A stretch of 64,000 nt of DNA from assembly GCF_000467185.1 (NCBI RefSeq), contig NZ_BATM01000001.1:62001-126000 (forward strand). The letters are read 5' to 3'. The translations under genes and the position numbers were made by a program. The stretch is from Vibrio ezurae NBRC 102218 (GTDB lineage: Bacteria > Pseudomonadota > Gammaproteobacteria > Enterobacterales > Vibrionaceae). Of the stretch, positions 11,754 to 19,645 are shown in pieces (positions within the stretch are counted from its first letter, which is position 1; each line of letters starts with the position of its first letter). Below the pieces are notes generated by a model. That model worked only from the letters and a program-made list of their open reading frames with translations. It ran no database searches and was not told where the DNA came from.

Positions 11754-12104
11754 ATGAGCGTAATTATGTATGGTATTCCCAATTGCGATACCATAAAGAA
11801 AGCTAAAAAGTGGCTACAAGAAAGCCAAATCGAATTCACATTTCATGACTACCGCAAACAAGGTATCACTAGCGAAATGGTCAGCGAATTTTGCGAGCAT
11901 TTAGGCTGGGAGCAGGTGCTGAACAAGCGCGGCACTACTTACCGTCAACTTTCTGATGAGCAAAAACAGTCTCTCACTCAAGACACCGCTATCCCTCTTT
12001 TAGTCGAACATCCTGCGATGATTAAACGCCCTATCATTCGTGTTGGTGAGCAACTGCATATTGGCTTTAAAGCCGATCAATATGACCGTATTTTTAACGT
12101 TTAA
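11754..12104 (+). CDS. ArsC/Spx-family reductase-like protein (YffB)
   Basis: A protein of 116 residues with the thioredoxin-like ArsC fold: the N-terminal strand and active-site cysteine MYGIPNCDTIKKAKKWL, then the DYRKQGI segment, and the late HPAMIKRPIIRVG motif. The cysteine stands alone in NCDT with no CxxC, as in YffB. YffB-type proteins are thought to use glutathione, but no physiological arsenate role is proven. It is just upstream of dapE, as in Escherichia coli, with a 24-base gap. Confidence 0.88.
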   Translation: MSVIMYGIPNCDTIKKAKKWLQESQIEFTFHDYRKQGITSEMVSEFCEHLGWEQVLNKRGTTYRQLSDEQKQSLTQDTAIPLLVEHPAMIKRPIIRVGEQLHIGFKADQYDRIFNV

Positions 12105-12128
12105 TCCCAAATTAAGGAAAAAAATAGG

Positions 12129-13265
12129 ATGAACTCCAGTCCCGTTTTAGATTTAGCTATCGATCTTATCAGCCGTCAGTCTGTCACTCCTGAAGATGCA
12201 GGATGCCAGCCATTAATGATTGAACGCCTCAAAGCTCTGGGCTTTGACATTGAAATTATGCACTTTGACGACACCCTTAACCTTTGGGCTCGTAGAGGCA
12301 CACAAGCCCCCCTATTTACCTTTGCTGGACACACAGACGTTGTGCCTGCGGGTAACTTAAATGACTGGAACACACCACCGTTTGAACCTACTGTCGTTGA
12401 TGGCTACCTGTATGGTCGCGGCGCAGCCGATATGAAAGGCTCACTGGCCTCTATGGTTGTGGCGGTAGAGCGTTTCATTGCTGAGCATCCTGACCACAAA
12501 GGTTCTATTGCCTTTCTTATCACCTCAGATGAAGAAGGCCCGTTTATCAATGGCACAACGCGCGTTATCGACACGCTAACTGAGCGTAACGAAATCATTG
12601 ATATGTGTATTGTCGGTGAACCTTCCAGCACAGATTATGTAGGTGATGTAGTGAAAAATGGCCGTCGCGGCTCTTTCACTGGCGAGCTAACCGTAAAAGG
12701 CATTCAAGGCCACGTTGCTTACCCGCACATTGCGAAAAACCCGATTCACCACGCCCTACCAGCGCTAACGGAGCTGACGCAAATTGAATGGGACAACGGT
12801 AATGAGTTTTTCCCACCGACCAGTTTCCAGTTGCCAAACCTAAACGGCGGCACTGGCGCGAGCAATGTGATTCCGGGTGAAGTACACGCCATGTTCAACT
12901 TGCGCTACAGCACCGAAATCCACCACGAACAAATCAAAGAACGTATCTATGAAGTCTTAAATAAATACGACTTTGATTACGATATTAAGTGGACCTTAAA
13001 CGGCGAACCTTTCCTAACCGATACAGGTGATCTGCTTACTGCTGTGGTTGACGCGGTTACTACCGTAAATGGTAAAGCGCCACAACTATTGACCACTGGC
13101 GGCACCTCTGACGGTCGTTTCATCGCGAAAATGGGCGCGCAAGTGATTGAATTGGGGCCAGTCAACGCCACTATTCATAAAGTAAACGAGTGCGTAAAAG
13201 CCGAAGATTTAGACCTATTAGCAGATATGTACCAAAACGTATTGATTAACCTACTAGGAAAGTAA
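12129..13265 (+). CDS. dapE: Succinyl-diaminopimelate desuccinylase
   Basis: A protein of 378 residues, the usual length. It hydrolyses N-succinyl-LL-2,6-diaminopimelate in lysine and peptidoglycan precursor synthesis. The two-zinc M20 site is intact: His68 (FAGHTDVVP), Asp101 ([10 protein letters not shown]), the catalytic Glu135 with metal ligand Glu136 (SDEEGP), Glu in VGEPSS, and the C-terminal histidine in NATIHKVNE. The gene follows yffB and ends one base before the start of the peptidase gene, so translation is likely coupled. Confidence 0.97.
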   Translation: MNSSPVLDLAIDLISRQSVTPEDAGCQPLMIERLKALGFDIEIMHFDDTLNLWARRGTQAPLFTFAGHTDVVPAGNLNDWNTPPFEPTVVDGYLYGRGAADMKGSLASMVVAVERFIAEHPDHKGSIAFLITSDEEGPFINGTTRVIDTLTERNEIIDMCIVGEPSSTDYVGDVVKNGRRGSFTGELTVKGIQGHVAYPHIAKNPIHHALPALTELTQIEWDNGNEFFPPTSFQLPNLNGGTGASNVIPGEVHAMFNLRYSTEIHHEQIKERIYEVLNKYDFDYDIKWTLNGEPFLTDTGDLLTAVVDAVTTVNGKAPQLLTTGGTSDGRFIAKMGAQVIELGPVNATIHKVNECVKAEDLDLLADMYQNVLINLLGK

Positions 13266-13266
13266 C

Positions 13267-13962
13267 ATGAATGAGACTAGCGATTGGACCCAGCAGCAAT
13301 TAACCGGTATTGATGAGTCACACCTTACCGCTATCACTATTGATAAGCGTGAGATAAAGGTTCATCAAGCCGTTAGTGAAGCTCTTTTATCGCTAGTTCA
13401 TCATGCGGCGCAACACGGTTTTGAACTGAGCATCGCCAGTGGTTTTCGCGATTTTGAGCGACAAAAAATGATTTGGAATAACAAGTACCTAGGCGTGCGC
13501 CCTATTCTAGACATTAATGGTGATCCACTCGACGCTCACTCTCTTGCCCCATTGCAGCGCATCCATGCCATTTTAAGATGGTCAGCACTGCCTGGGGCAA
13601 GCCGTCATCATTGGGGCTGTGACTTTGACCTTTATGCTAAGAACCTGCTTCCAGAAGGCATACAGCTACAACTAGAGCCTTGGGAATACTTACAAGGGCA
13701 TCAAGCGCCCTTTTATGAGTGGCTACTCACTCACGCACCACAGCACGGCTTCTTTTTCCCCTACGCCAAAGACAAAGGCGGCGTTGCAGTAGAACCGTGG
13801 CACCTAAGCCATCAAGCCACCTCTGACAAAGCATTAGCCACCTTCAACAGCCAAATGCTTGCTGATATTTTGCGCCTTAATCCCATAGAAGGTAACAACG
13901 AGGTATTAATGCACCTCGATAAGATCTACACTCAATATGTCAGCAACATCACCACTTCGTAG
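13267..13962 (+). CDS. M15 family D-alanyl-D-alanine carboxypeptidase-like protein
   Basis: A protein of 231 residues with the M15B (VanY-type) zinc site: His and Asp in SRHHWGCDFDLY, and the third ligand in VEPWHLSH near residue 180, plus the substrate strand IASGFRDFERQ. The family trims D-Ala or other residues from peptidoglycan peptides. No clear signal peptide is seen, which is odd for a periplasmic enzyme, so either export is by another route or it acts on cytoplasmic muropeptides. It is tightly linked to dapE, which makes a precursor of the same peptide. Confidence 0.85.
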   Translation: MNETSDWTQQQLTGIDESHLTAITIDKREIKVHQAVSEALLSLVHHAAQHGFELSIASGFRDFERQKMIWNNKYLGVRPILDINGDPLDAHSLAPLQRIHAILRWSALPGASRHHWGCDFDLYAKNLLPEGIQLQLEPWEYLQGHQAPFYEWLLTHAPQHGFFFPYAKDKGGVAVEPWHLSHQATSDKALATFNSQMLADILRLNPIEGNNEVLMHLDKIYTQYVSNITTS

Positions 13963-13973
13963 GACGGTCACTC

Positions 13974-14213
13974 ATGCTCGTAGACCTATTATTTAACCCT
14001 TGGGTCATTATTTTCATCGCCGTTAGCGTCGTAGCGGGCAACATAGCCGCGCTCAAATATACTGCAAATATGAAAGTAGGCACTATGTCTAAACAGCAAA
14101 AAGACGACATAGAAAAGCTAAAACAGCTCGATGCAGAACGTCAAAAACAGACCAATAAGAACTTGAAAGATAAAAGCCCAGCCGATGGTGACTCGGAAAG
14201 TGGGGATGAGTGA
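13974..14213 (+). CDS. Small DUF2897 membrane protein (YpfN-like position)
   Basis: A protein of 79 residues with one N-terminal transmembrane helix (about 8 to 28, NPWVIIFIAVSVVAGNIAAL) and a charged, Lys- and Gln-rich cytoplasmic tail. It matches the DUF2897 type and sits at the end of the dapE cluster, where Escherichia coli has ypfN. The gap to the peptidase gene is only 11 bases. Function is unknown. Confidence 0.72.
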   Translation: MLVDLLFNPWVIIFIAVSVVAGNIAALKYTANMKVGTMSKQQKDDIEKLKQLDAERQKQTNKNLKDKSPADGDSESGDE

Positions 14214-14269
14214 TTTTGTTAAAAGTTGTTAGCCACCGTTATTATTCTTTTTCTATACCTCAGATATAA

Positions 14270-14470
14270 CAAAGGCTCCAACTCGGGAGTCTCCGCCAAG
14301 ACATAATCTTGGATTCAGAGCGTCATTACCGGACATAGCCTCGACCTTGAAGGTTACGCGGTGCCATACCAAAAGGTATGTCTGCTACACCGATAACTAT
14401 AGTTATCGAAACAGCGAAGAAAAACAAAAACTGCCGAGCGTTGAGAATCTGTCTTAAACGCTTCGTATGC
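14270..14470. repeat. Cluster of inverted repeats, possibly a degenerate attC-like or REP-type element
   Basis: About 200 bases hold several palindromes: CCAAGA-N5-TCTTGG (14297-14313), CATACC-AAAA-GGTATG (about 14365-14380), the perfect CGATAACTATAGTTATCG (about 14391-14408), and an imperfect GCGTT...AACGC pair (about 14438-14461). Read on the minus strand, the segment from about 14470 down to 14425 resembles, from memory, the left half of Vibrio integron attC sites (a GCGTTTAAGAC block, then CAACGCTCGGCAG). No clean paired core site is present, so this is at most a degenerate site. It could also be a REP/ERIC-like element or the folded 3' end of the adjacent gene. Confidence 0.4.
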
Positions 14471-14482
14471 AACAATTCACCA

Positions 14483-15337
14483 CTAAGGGTAAGTTTCTCT
14501 TTTTAGCTTTTCCTGCTCCTCGACAGATAGTTCAACATAATCGAAGAGAAGTTTATCCTCGTGCAGAGGTATTTTGCACATTCCTCCAAATTCAATAGTT
14601 GCATCATCTGTGAACATTGAATGCAATTCATCTTGTAGCCCCTTAGTGATATTTTTATAGCCGCTAAGTAAATGATTCATCTCAATAATGACACATTCAG
14701 TTTGATATAAAAAACCTGAGAATTGATAAAAATTGATACACTGAGAAAGCTCCTCAAAGTTCGGATGGAAAAGTTCACTTCCAGAGTAAGGGCTTATTTT
14801 AGCTACTTTATCCATTATATCCCTATTAATTTCATTGCGACGATCCATCATAGCAATGAGGTTATGATACCTTGCCTCCATATCAATATACGTATTGAGG
14901 TCCAAACAATTGTTAATATGCTTTCCCTCTTTTCCCTTAGCAAGCATCGCTTTTACAAGAAAACTGTATTTGCTATACCTGACATGACTATGCATTGGAG
15001 TGATATTTAACTCAGGGACTCTCAATCCTCTAGTGAACTTGCTGTCATCATTTGATACTTCATTACATAGCTCGCATATGTTTTTGATTGAGAAGTATCG
15101 CGAAGATATTATTTCCAATAGGTCAATATAATTTTCAATATCCTCTCGATTCTTTTTCTTTATTTCATTTTTATCCATATTGCTAAATGCAGCCATTGCA
15201 GCAAGGCAGGTTAGCAATAAACCTACAGCTAACGTCTCTAATAACTGACTTTCGATAAAAAAGGCAATAATGAAAAGGATGATCCATAAAGGGAACCAAA
15301 GCCAAAAATCTCGATATAGAAAGCTTGTATGCTTCAT
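14483..15337 (-). CDS. Hypothetical protein with two N-terminal membrane helices
   Basis: A protein of 284 residues that I do not recognise. It starts at ATG 15337 with GGGAGAG close upstream. Residues about 12 to 50 form two adjacent hydrophobic helices (WLWFPLWIILFIIAFFI, then LLETLAVGLLLTCLAAMAAF). The rest is charged and mainly helical with no obvious catalytic motif; cysteines occur at ICELC and NNCL. The coding sequence is AT-rich with rare-looking codons compared with its housekeeping neighbours, and it lies between a palindrome cluster and a 382-base gap. This suggests recent acquisition. Its orientation is opposite to the dapE cluster. Confidence 0.7.
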   Translation of the reverse strand: MKHTSFLYRDFWLWFPLWIILFIIAFFIESQLLETLAVGLLLTCLAAMAAFSNMDKNEIKKKNREDIENYIDLLEIISSRYFSIKNICELCNEVSNDDSKFTRGLRVPELNITPMHSHVRYSKYSFLVKAMLAKGKEGKHINNCLDLNTYIDMEARYHNLIAMMDRRNEINRDIMDKVAKISPYSGSELFHPNFEELSQCINFYQFSGFLYQTECVIIEMNHLLSGYKNITKGLQDELHSMFTDDATIEFGGMCKIPLHEDKLLFDYVELSVEEQEKLKRETYP

Positions 15338-15719
15338 TAACTCTCCCTATTACATAGCATTCAAAATAATAGGCCAGCTCGCTTTTCTACTTGCTGCCCA
15401 ACGTTCACTAAACCTATCATAAATCATTGAAATATAATGCATAAGCGTCGCATTTCGCACTCTAACTTTACGTAAAAACGAGACGACTCCTCAATAAAAC
15501 AAGCCATCTCCCAAACTCAAACCTAATAAACTGTGTAAATACTTCATTCACTTCATCTGTGGGTGAATTAACAAGTTTGACCATCTAGTTAAAGCACTGG
15601 ATATGAAGAAAGGTAGGAAAACTACTTGGACTCAAAATAACACCCACACATACGGAAACGCCCAAAGTTATTAGCTTTGGGCGTTTCTTCTAACAAACTG
15701 GGTTACGACAAACCGAGCT
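15338..15719. other. Intergenic gap of 382 bases in the accessory segment
   Basis: No open frame longer than about 25 codons with a ribosome site is seen here. Apart from the hairpin at 15655-15688, it holds only AT-rich sequence. A GTTGGGC heptamer on the minus strand (15402-15396) fits the attC right-core pattern GTTRRRY, but no partner core was found within 150 bases, so I do not call a recombination site. Confidence 0.5.
15655..15688. terminator. Stem-loop downstream of the GNAT gene
   Basis: A nearly perfect 13-base-pair stem (GAAACGCCCAAAG / CTTTGGGCGTTTC) with a seven-base loop, 32 bases after the GNAT stop. The T run is weak on both strands, so termination may need help. Confidence 0.65.
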
Positions 15720-16151
15720 TTAAAGTGTCATATGCAAAATTGGAAAAGGTTTTCCCATGTCATCAAGGGGTGAGCGCGAAACGACTTTAAAGCCCATGTG
15801 CTGGTAGAAGCCTACTGCCTGTGGGTTTTGTTCGTTTACATCGACTTTGGTTGCACCTAACTGCTCTATTGCGTATTGCAGTAGCAGCTTGCCTATGCCT
15901 TGCCCTCGAGCCTCGTTTAGGATGAAAAGCATTTCAATCTTGGACTCATAGGTGCCTATGAAACCTTGAATTGAGCCCCTTTCATTTTTCACACATTTTA
16001 ACGTGACAGTGGGAAACGCCTGCTCAATGATAATGGGTTTAAAAAACTCGATATCATCTTCTGTTATGAAGTCGTGTGTTGCTCGGACTGAATTTTCCCA
16101 AACATTCAGCATTTCTGCGTAATTGTCAGGAAACACATTGTCTACAATCAT
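15720..16151 (-). CDS. GNAT family N-acetyltransferase (YjaB-like)
   Basis: A protein of 143 residues with the GNAT fold: the acetyl-CoA loop in NEARGQGIGKLLLQYA, then VDVNEQNPQAVGFYQHMGFKVV, and the family C-terminus DDMGKPFPILHM. The opening WENSVRATHDFI and this tail resemble YjaB of Escherichia coli. The acceptor substrate is not known. It lies alone between an orphan gene and bamC, with its own hairpin, and could be part of an acquired segment, since such acetyltransferases are common integron-cassette and island cargo. Confidence 0.88.
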   Translation of the reverse strand: MIVDNVFPDNYAEMLNVWENSVRATHDFITEDDIEFFKPIIIEQAFPTVTLKCVKNERGSIQGFIGTYESKIEMLFILNEARGQGIGKLLLQYAIEQLGATKVDVNEQNPQAVGFYQHMGFKVVSRSPLDDMGKPFPILHMTL

Positions 16152-16274
16152 TGTTGATTCTCTATAGCTGACTGAAATTTATGTGTAGCCGCGAGTGCGC
16201 ATTTTACCGACAAAAAGAATACCCGTCCATTTAGCGTGGTATTACTGTTGCTTGGTAAATAGAGACAATCGGAA

Positions 16275-16308
16275 TAAAAAAAAGGAGCACCTAATCGGGT
16301 GCTCCTTT
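16275..16308 (-). terminator. Intrinsic terminator of dapA-bamC
   Basis: A perfect 10-base-pair stem (AAAGGAGCAC / GTGCTCCTTT) with an eight-base loop, followed on the minus strand by a run of T residues, just after the bamC stop. Confidence 0.88.
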
Positions 16309-16331
16309 CGCAATTTATTTAAGAGTATTGA

Positions 16332-17384
16332 TTACTCTTCGTCAGCTTCGCCATCTTTAGCCGTGCTAGTTTGTTCCATCATTTTGACTAATACTGGAAT
16401 CATCTCTTTTAGCATGTCTTCTGAAACGGGTTTTCCAGCTTCATTGGTAATGTTAATCGAGGTTCGGTTACCTAGATCACCAAGCAAGAAGGTATAAGTC
16501 TGAGAGTCATAGCTCAAAGGCTTCATATCTATGCTTTGCCAGAAGTCATCATTAGGTTGGGAGAACGATGTTTCAATAGTGCCTTGAGACTGGTTACGCC
16601 CATCGATAGTGAAGCCCAATGTCGGTAACAACTCTGGAATTCGTTGCCAGAACACATCGTATGACGCGCGAGCAACAATAATCGGTAGACCACTGCGATC
16701 TTGTCCCATACTCAGCGGGATGACCTTCACAAGCTCTAGCGCTTTCTTCGCCGCTTCATCACGAACCACTTGGTCGTAACGAGACATCACCAAGTTAGTC
16801 ATAAATGTGTTATAACGTTCTTTATTGGTTAGGCTAACTTCTTGCTCTTCACCGCCCTCTTTCCAGGCAATGAGGCTGATGCGGAATCCAAAACGGGAGT
16901 TTTCTTCGAAGCGCTCAATAAGATAACGACTACTTAGCGTTTCCTCTTCGTCTTCTTCTTCCCATACGATCCAATCTGTTTCAATACGGTCGTCAGTAGA
17001 GGTTAGGCGTTTGATATCACGAGCATCCATCATATCTTGCGCGGTTTGCCACACTTTATCGCGCTCTTCTTTGGTCAGCAGCCATAAAGTGACGACGCCA
17101 TCGACTTGCTCAGTACGAGCACCAGGAATCAGCTCCAAAACTTGCTGTGGCGGACGAATATCAACTTGCTTGCCGATACCACCAACGTAATCTCCACTAG
17201 GGATATTAAAGTCGGGGTAAAACTCAAGCTTCTGCTCTGGCGACGATACAATGTCAGGACGCGGTTCAGCTTCAAGATACTTAAAATCGTCTTTCGCTTG
17301 ACGACGTTCTGCTGCACTGCCCGCGCAACCACTTAAAATAGCGACAGCCAGTGTACTTAGCACTAGCTGATTAACAAACTTCAT
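16332..17384 (-). CDS. bamC: Outer membrane assembly lipoprotein BamC (NlpB)
   Basis: A protein of 350 residues with a lipoprotein signal (LVLSTLAVAILSGC, lipidated Cys20), an unstructured N-terminal stretch (residues about 25-100, with YVGGIGKQVDIRPPQQVL), and two helix-grip domains. BamC is an accessory subunit of the BAM complex that inserts beta-barrel proteins in the outer membrane. The C-terminal tail is acidic (AKDGEADEE). It is downstream of dapA on the same strand with a 54-base gap, the classic dapA-bamC pair. Confidence 0.95.
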   Translation of the reverse strand: MKFVNQLVLSTLAVAILSGCAGSAAERRQAKDDFKYLEAEPRPDIVSSPEQKLEFYPDFNIPSGDYVGGIGKQVDIRPPQQVLELIPGARTEQVDGVVTLWLLTKEERDKVWQTAQDMMDARDIKRLTSTDDRIETDWIVWEEEDEEETLSSRYLIERFEENSRFGFRISLIAWKEGGEEQEVSLTNKERYNTFMTNLVMSRYDQVVRDEAAKKALELVKVIPLSMGQDRSGLPIIVARASYDVFWQRIPELLPTLGFTIDGRNQSQGTIETSFSQPNDDFWQSIDMKPLSYDSQTYTFLLGDLGNRTSINITNEAGKPVSEDMLKEMIPVLVKMMEQTSTAKDGEADEE

Positions 17385-17438
17385 TGAGACTCCTGATCCT
17401 TAACACCCGATTGAGGTTCGAATCGTAGATAATTTGGT

Positions 17439-18317
17439 TTAACGAATGCCAGCTTGGTCAAGCGCAGCGTTCACGACTTCTTGGCCAGCGTCTGATAAAG
17501 GCGTCATTGGCAAACGCAATGCGCTGTTTTCAATAAGGTGCAATTGCTGTGCTGCCCATTTTACTGGGATTGGGCTAGATTCAACGAACAGTCCGTTGTG
17601 CAGACCCATCAATCGTTCATTGATCACTTCCGCTTCTGCATAGTTGCCTTCATCAGCCAGTCTAAACATATCAGCCATATCTTTTGCTGCAAGATTGTTG
17701 GTCACAGAAATAACACCTTGACCGCCTAACTTCACAAAATCGAGACCTGTCGCATCATCACCGCTCAATAAAACGAAATCATCGCCACAAAGCTTACGGT
17801 GAATCTCGACTCTTGAAAGGTCACCCGTTGCGTCTTTTAGCGCTACGATGTTATCGATTTTAGATAATCTTGCTACCGTTTCTGGATGCATATCAACGCC
17901 AGTACGGCCAGGTACGTTGTACAAAATGATTGGCACAGCGCTGACCTTAGCAATTTCAACAAAATGCTGGTACATGCCTTCTTGTGTAGGCTTATTGTAA
18001 TAAGGGGTTACGCTCAAGCACCCTGCAATGCCTGAATCATTCAGCAAACGGCTAAATGTCACCGCTTCATGAGTGGCATTCGCACCCGTACCCGCAATAA
18101 CAGGAATGCGACCGTCAGCAAATTCAACAATTTTGCCCACGACCTTTACATGTTCTTCAACGGTAAGCGTTGCCGACTCACCTGTAGTGCCTACTGCGAC
18201 TATTGCAGATGTACCCGCATCAACATGGAACTCAACTAAGTTCTTTAGACTTTGGTAATCTACTTCATCATCTGCATTGAAAGGCGTTATCAAAGCAACA
18301 ATACTTCCTGAAAACAT
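17439..18317 (-). CDS. dapA: 4-hydroxy-tetrahydrodipicolinate synthase
   Basis: A protein of 292 residues that condenses pyruvate with aspartate semialdehyde, the first committed step to diaminopimelate and lysine. The Schiff-base lysine is Lys161 ([11 protein letters not shown]) and the catalytic tyrosine is Tyr133 ([10 protein letters not shown]). The TTGES loop near residue 44 is present. It pairs with dapE in the same window as part of one pathway. It is divergent from gcvR, with a 233-base gap in which I could not place a firm promoter. Confidence 0.98.
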   Translation of the reverse strand: MFSGSIVALITPFNADDEVDYQSLKNLVEFHVDAGTSAIVAVGTTGESATLTVEEHVKVVGKIVEFADGRIPVIAGTGANATHEAVTFSRLLNDSGIAGCLSVTPYYNKPTQEGMYQHFVEIAKVSAVPIILYNVPGRTGVDMHPETVARLSKIDNIVALKDATGDLSRVEIHRKLCGDDFVLLSGDDATGLDFVKLGGQGVISVTNNLAAKDMADMFRLADEGNYAEAEVINERLMGLHNGLFVESSPIPVKWAAQQLHLIENSALRLPMTPLSDAGQEVVNAALDQAGIR

Positions 18318-18550
18318 GACTCACTCCCTAAATTTCATTAATATCGCATGGTACTTGATTGAGATTGGAAAACACAAGGGGATATGGGCATTGGCGTCAA
18401 GTTTTTACTAATTATTTGCATTCAAGATGACAGGATCGACATTCATTGAATATCGATATGTTAATCCTGTTAAACTTTCCAACATTTCCCCGCACGAAAA
18501 CAAATGATTACGTGTAGACTGTAAAAATTCGTCAGTCAAAGGAGACTATT

Positions 18551-19078
18551 ATGGCGCAGCATTTAATTATCACTGCCGTTGGTACAGATCGCCCGGGTAT
18601 TGGCAACAAAATCATCCATCTTATTTCCGATCTTGGCTGCAATATCATCGATAGTCGTATTGCACTACTTGGCAACGATTTCACGTTAATCATGCTCATT
18701 TCCGGCACAGCATCTCAAGTCACCCGCGTTGAGCACTCCTTGCCTCAACTTGGCGCAGAGCATGATTTGCTGACCATGGTAAAACGCACCTCCACGCACA
18801 CCGAATTAGCTCAGCAGTTTACGATTGAAGCGCACATTCAAGCCGACGATAAAATTGGTCTGACAGAACAAGTTACCTACTTCTTCGCCAGTAAAGAGAT
18901 TGGTATCAATGCGTTAAGTGCGAAAACGCTTAATGTGGAACAGCACGATAAATTTCAAATTGCATTAAGCGCATCAATATCGGGCGAGTATAATTTAATG
19001 CAATTACAAGAAGAGTTTGCCTCATTTTGTGAATCACTTAATGTGCAAGGCACGCTTAATTTCATCAACAATGGATAA
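18551..19078 (+). CDS. gcvR: Glycine cleavage system transcriptional repressor GcvR (ACT domains)
   Basis: A protein of 175 residues with two ACT domains: the first opens with HLIITAVGTDRPGIGNKIIHLI, the second near residue 92 (FTIEAHIQADDKIGLTEQVTYFF). GcvR binds GcvA and turns it into a repressor of the gcvTHP operon when glycine is low. It has an AAAGGAG site and is followed after 16 bases by bcp, so the two are probably one operon, as in Escherichia coli. Confidence 0.93.
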   Translation: MAQHLIITAVGTDRPGIGNKIIHLISDLGCNIIDSRIALLGNDFTLIMLISGTASQVTRVEHSLPQLGAEHDLLTMVKRTSTHTELAQQFTIEAHIQADDKIGLTEQVTYFFASKEIGINALSAKTLNVEQHDKFQIALSASISGEYNLMQLQEEFASFCESLNVQGTLNFINNG

Positions 19079-19094
19079 TGTTTAAGGATTTTCA

Positions 19095-19562
19095 ATGCAA
19101 ACATTAACAGCAGGCACACCCGCTCCTGATGTCTCTCTACTTGATCAGGACGGCAATTCTGTCTCTCTAAAAGAGCTAAAAGGTCAAAAAGTACTGTTTT
19201 ACTTTTACCCAAAAGCCATGACCCCTGGCTGCACCGTTCAAGCACAAGGGTTACGTGATATTAAAGCGGAACTAGAAGCGCACAATGTGATCGTGCTAGG
19301 CGCCAGTATTGATCCTGTTAAACGCCTAGGTAAATTCATTGAGCGCGATAGCCTTAACTTCACACTTTTATCCGATGAAGATCACTCTGCGGCAGAAGCT
19401 TTTGGCGTATGGGGAGAGAAAAAATTCATGGGGAAAGTGTATGACGGACTACATCGCATCAGCTTTTTGATCAATGAAGAAGGCGTTATCGAACACGTAT
19501 TCAATAAGTTTAAAACCAAAACTCACCATGAAGTGGTATTGGATTATTTAAATCAAGCATAA
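19095..19562 (+). CDS. bcp: Thioredoxin-dependent thiol peroxidase (Bcp/PrxQ)
   Basis: A peroxiredoxin of 155 residues with the peroxidatic Cys46 in the YPKAMTPGCTVQAQGLRD motif. It reduces hydrogen peroxide and organic hydroperoxides in the cytoplasm. The resolving cysteine found five residues later in Escherichia coli Bcp is Gln here, and there is no other cysteine, so this copy must work as a one-cysteine enzyme with an outside thiol. It follows gcvR in a likely operon and ends before a bidirectional terminator shared with perM. Confidence 0.95.
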   Translation: MQTLTAGTPAPDVSLLDQDGNSVSLKELKGQKVLFYFYPKAMTPGCTVQAQGLRDIKAELEAHNVIVLGASIDPVKRLGKFIERDSLNFTLLSDEDHSAAEAFGVWGEKKFMGKVYDGLHRISFLINEEGVIEHVFNKFKTKTHHEVVLDYLNQA

Positions 19563-19585
19563 TCACATTCTGCGTCCCTAAAAGT

Positions 19586-19622
19586 AAAAGCCAGTCCTGT
19601 ATATACAAGACTGGCTTTTTAT
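19586..19622. terminator. Bidirectional terminator between bcp and perM-like gene
   Basis: An 11-base-pair perfect stem (AAAAGCCAGTC / GACTGGCTTTT) with a 12-base loop, flanked by A-rich and T-rich sequence, between two convergent genes. Confidence 0.85.
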
Positions 19623-19645
19623 ATTTCATGGGAAACAATAACGCT

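Noticed and set aside
15396..15402. GTTGGGC heptamer on the minus strand as an attC right core site upstream of the orphan gene
   Set aside because: No matching RYYYAAC core lies within 150 bases and no paired inner boxes were seen; a seven-base degenerate motif is expected by chance.
15603..15674. A 23-codon frame starting MKKGRKTTWTQ as a small gene
   Set aside because: No ribosome site is visible and its end lies in the terminator-like hairpin; length alone gives no support.
19594..19610. CTGTATATACAAG as a LexA box
   Set aside because: The second half-site ACAG is missing, and the sequence is the loop of the bcp-perM terminator.
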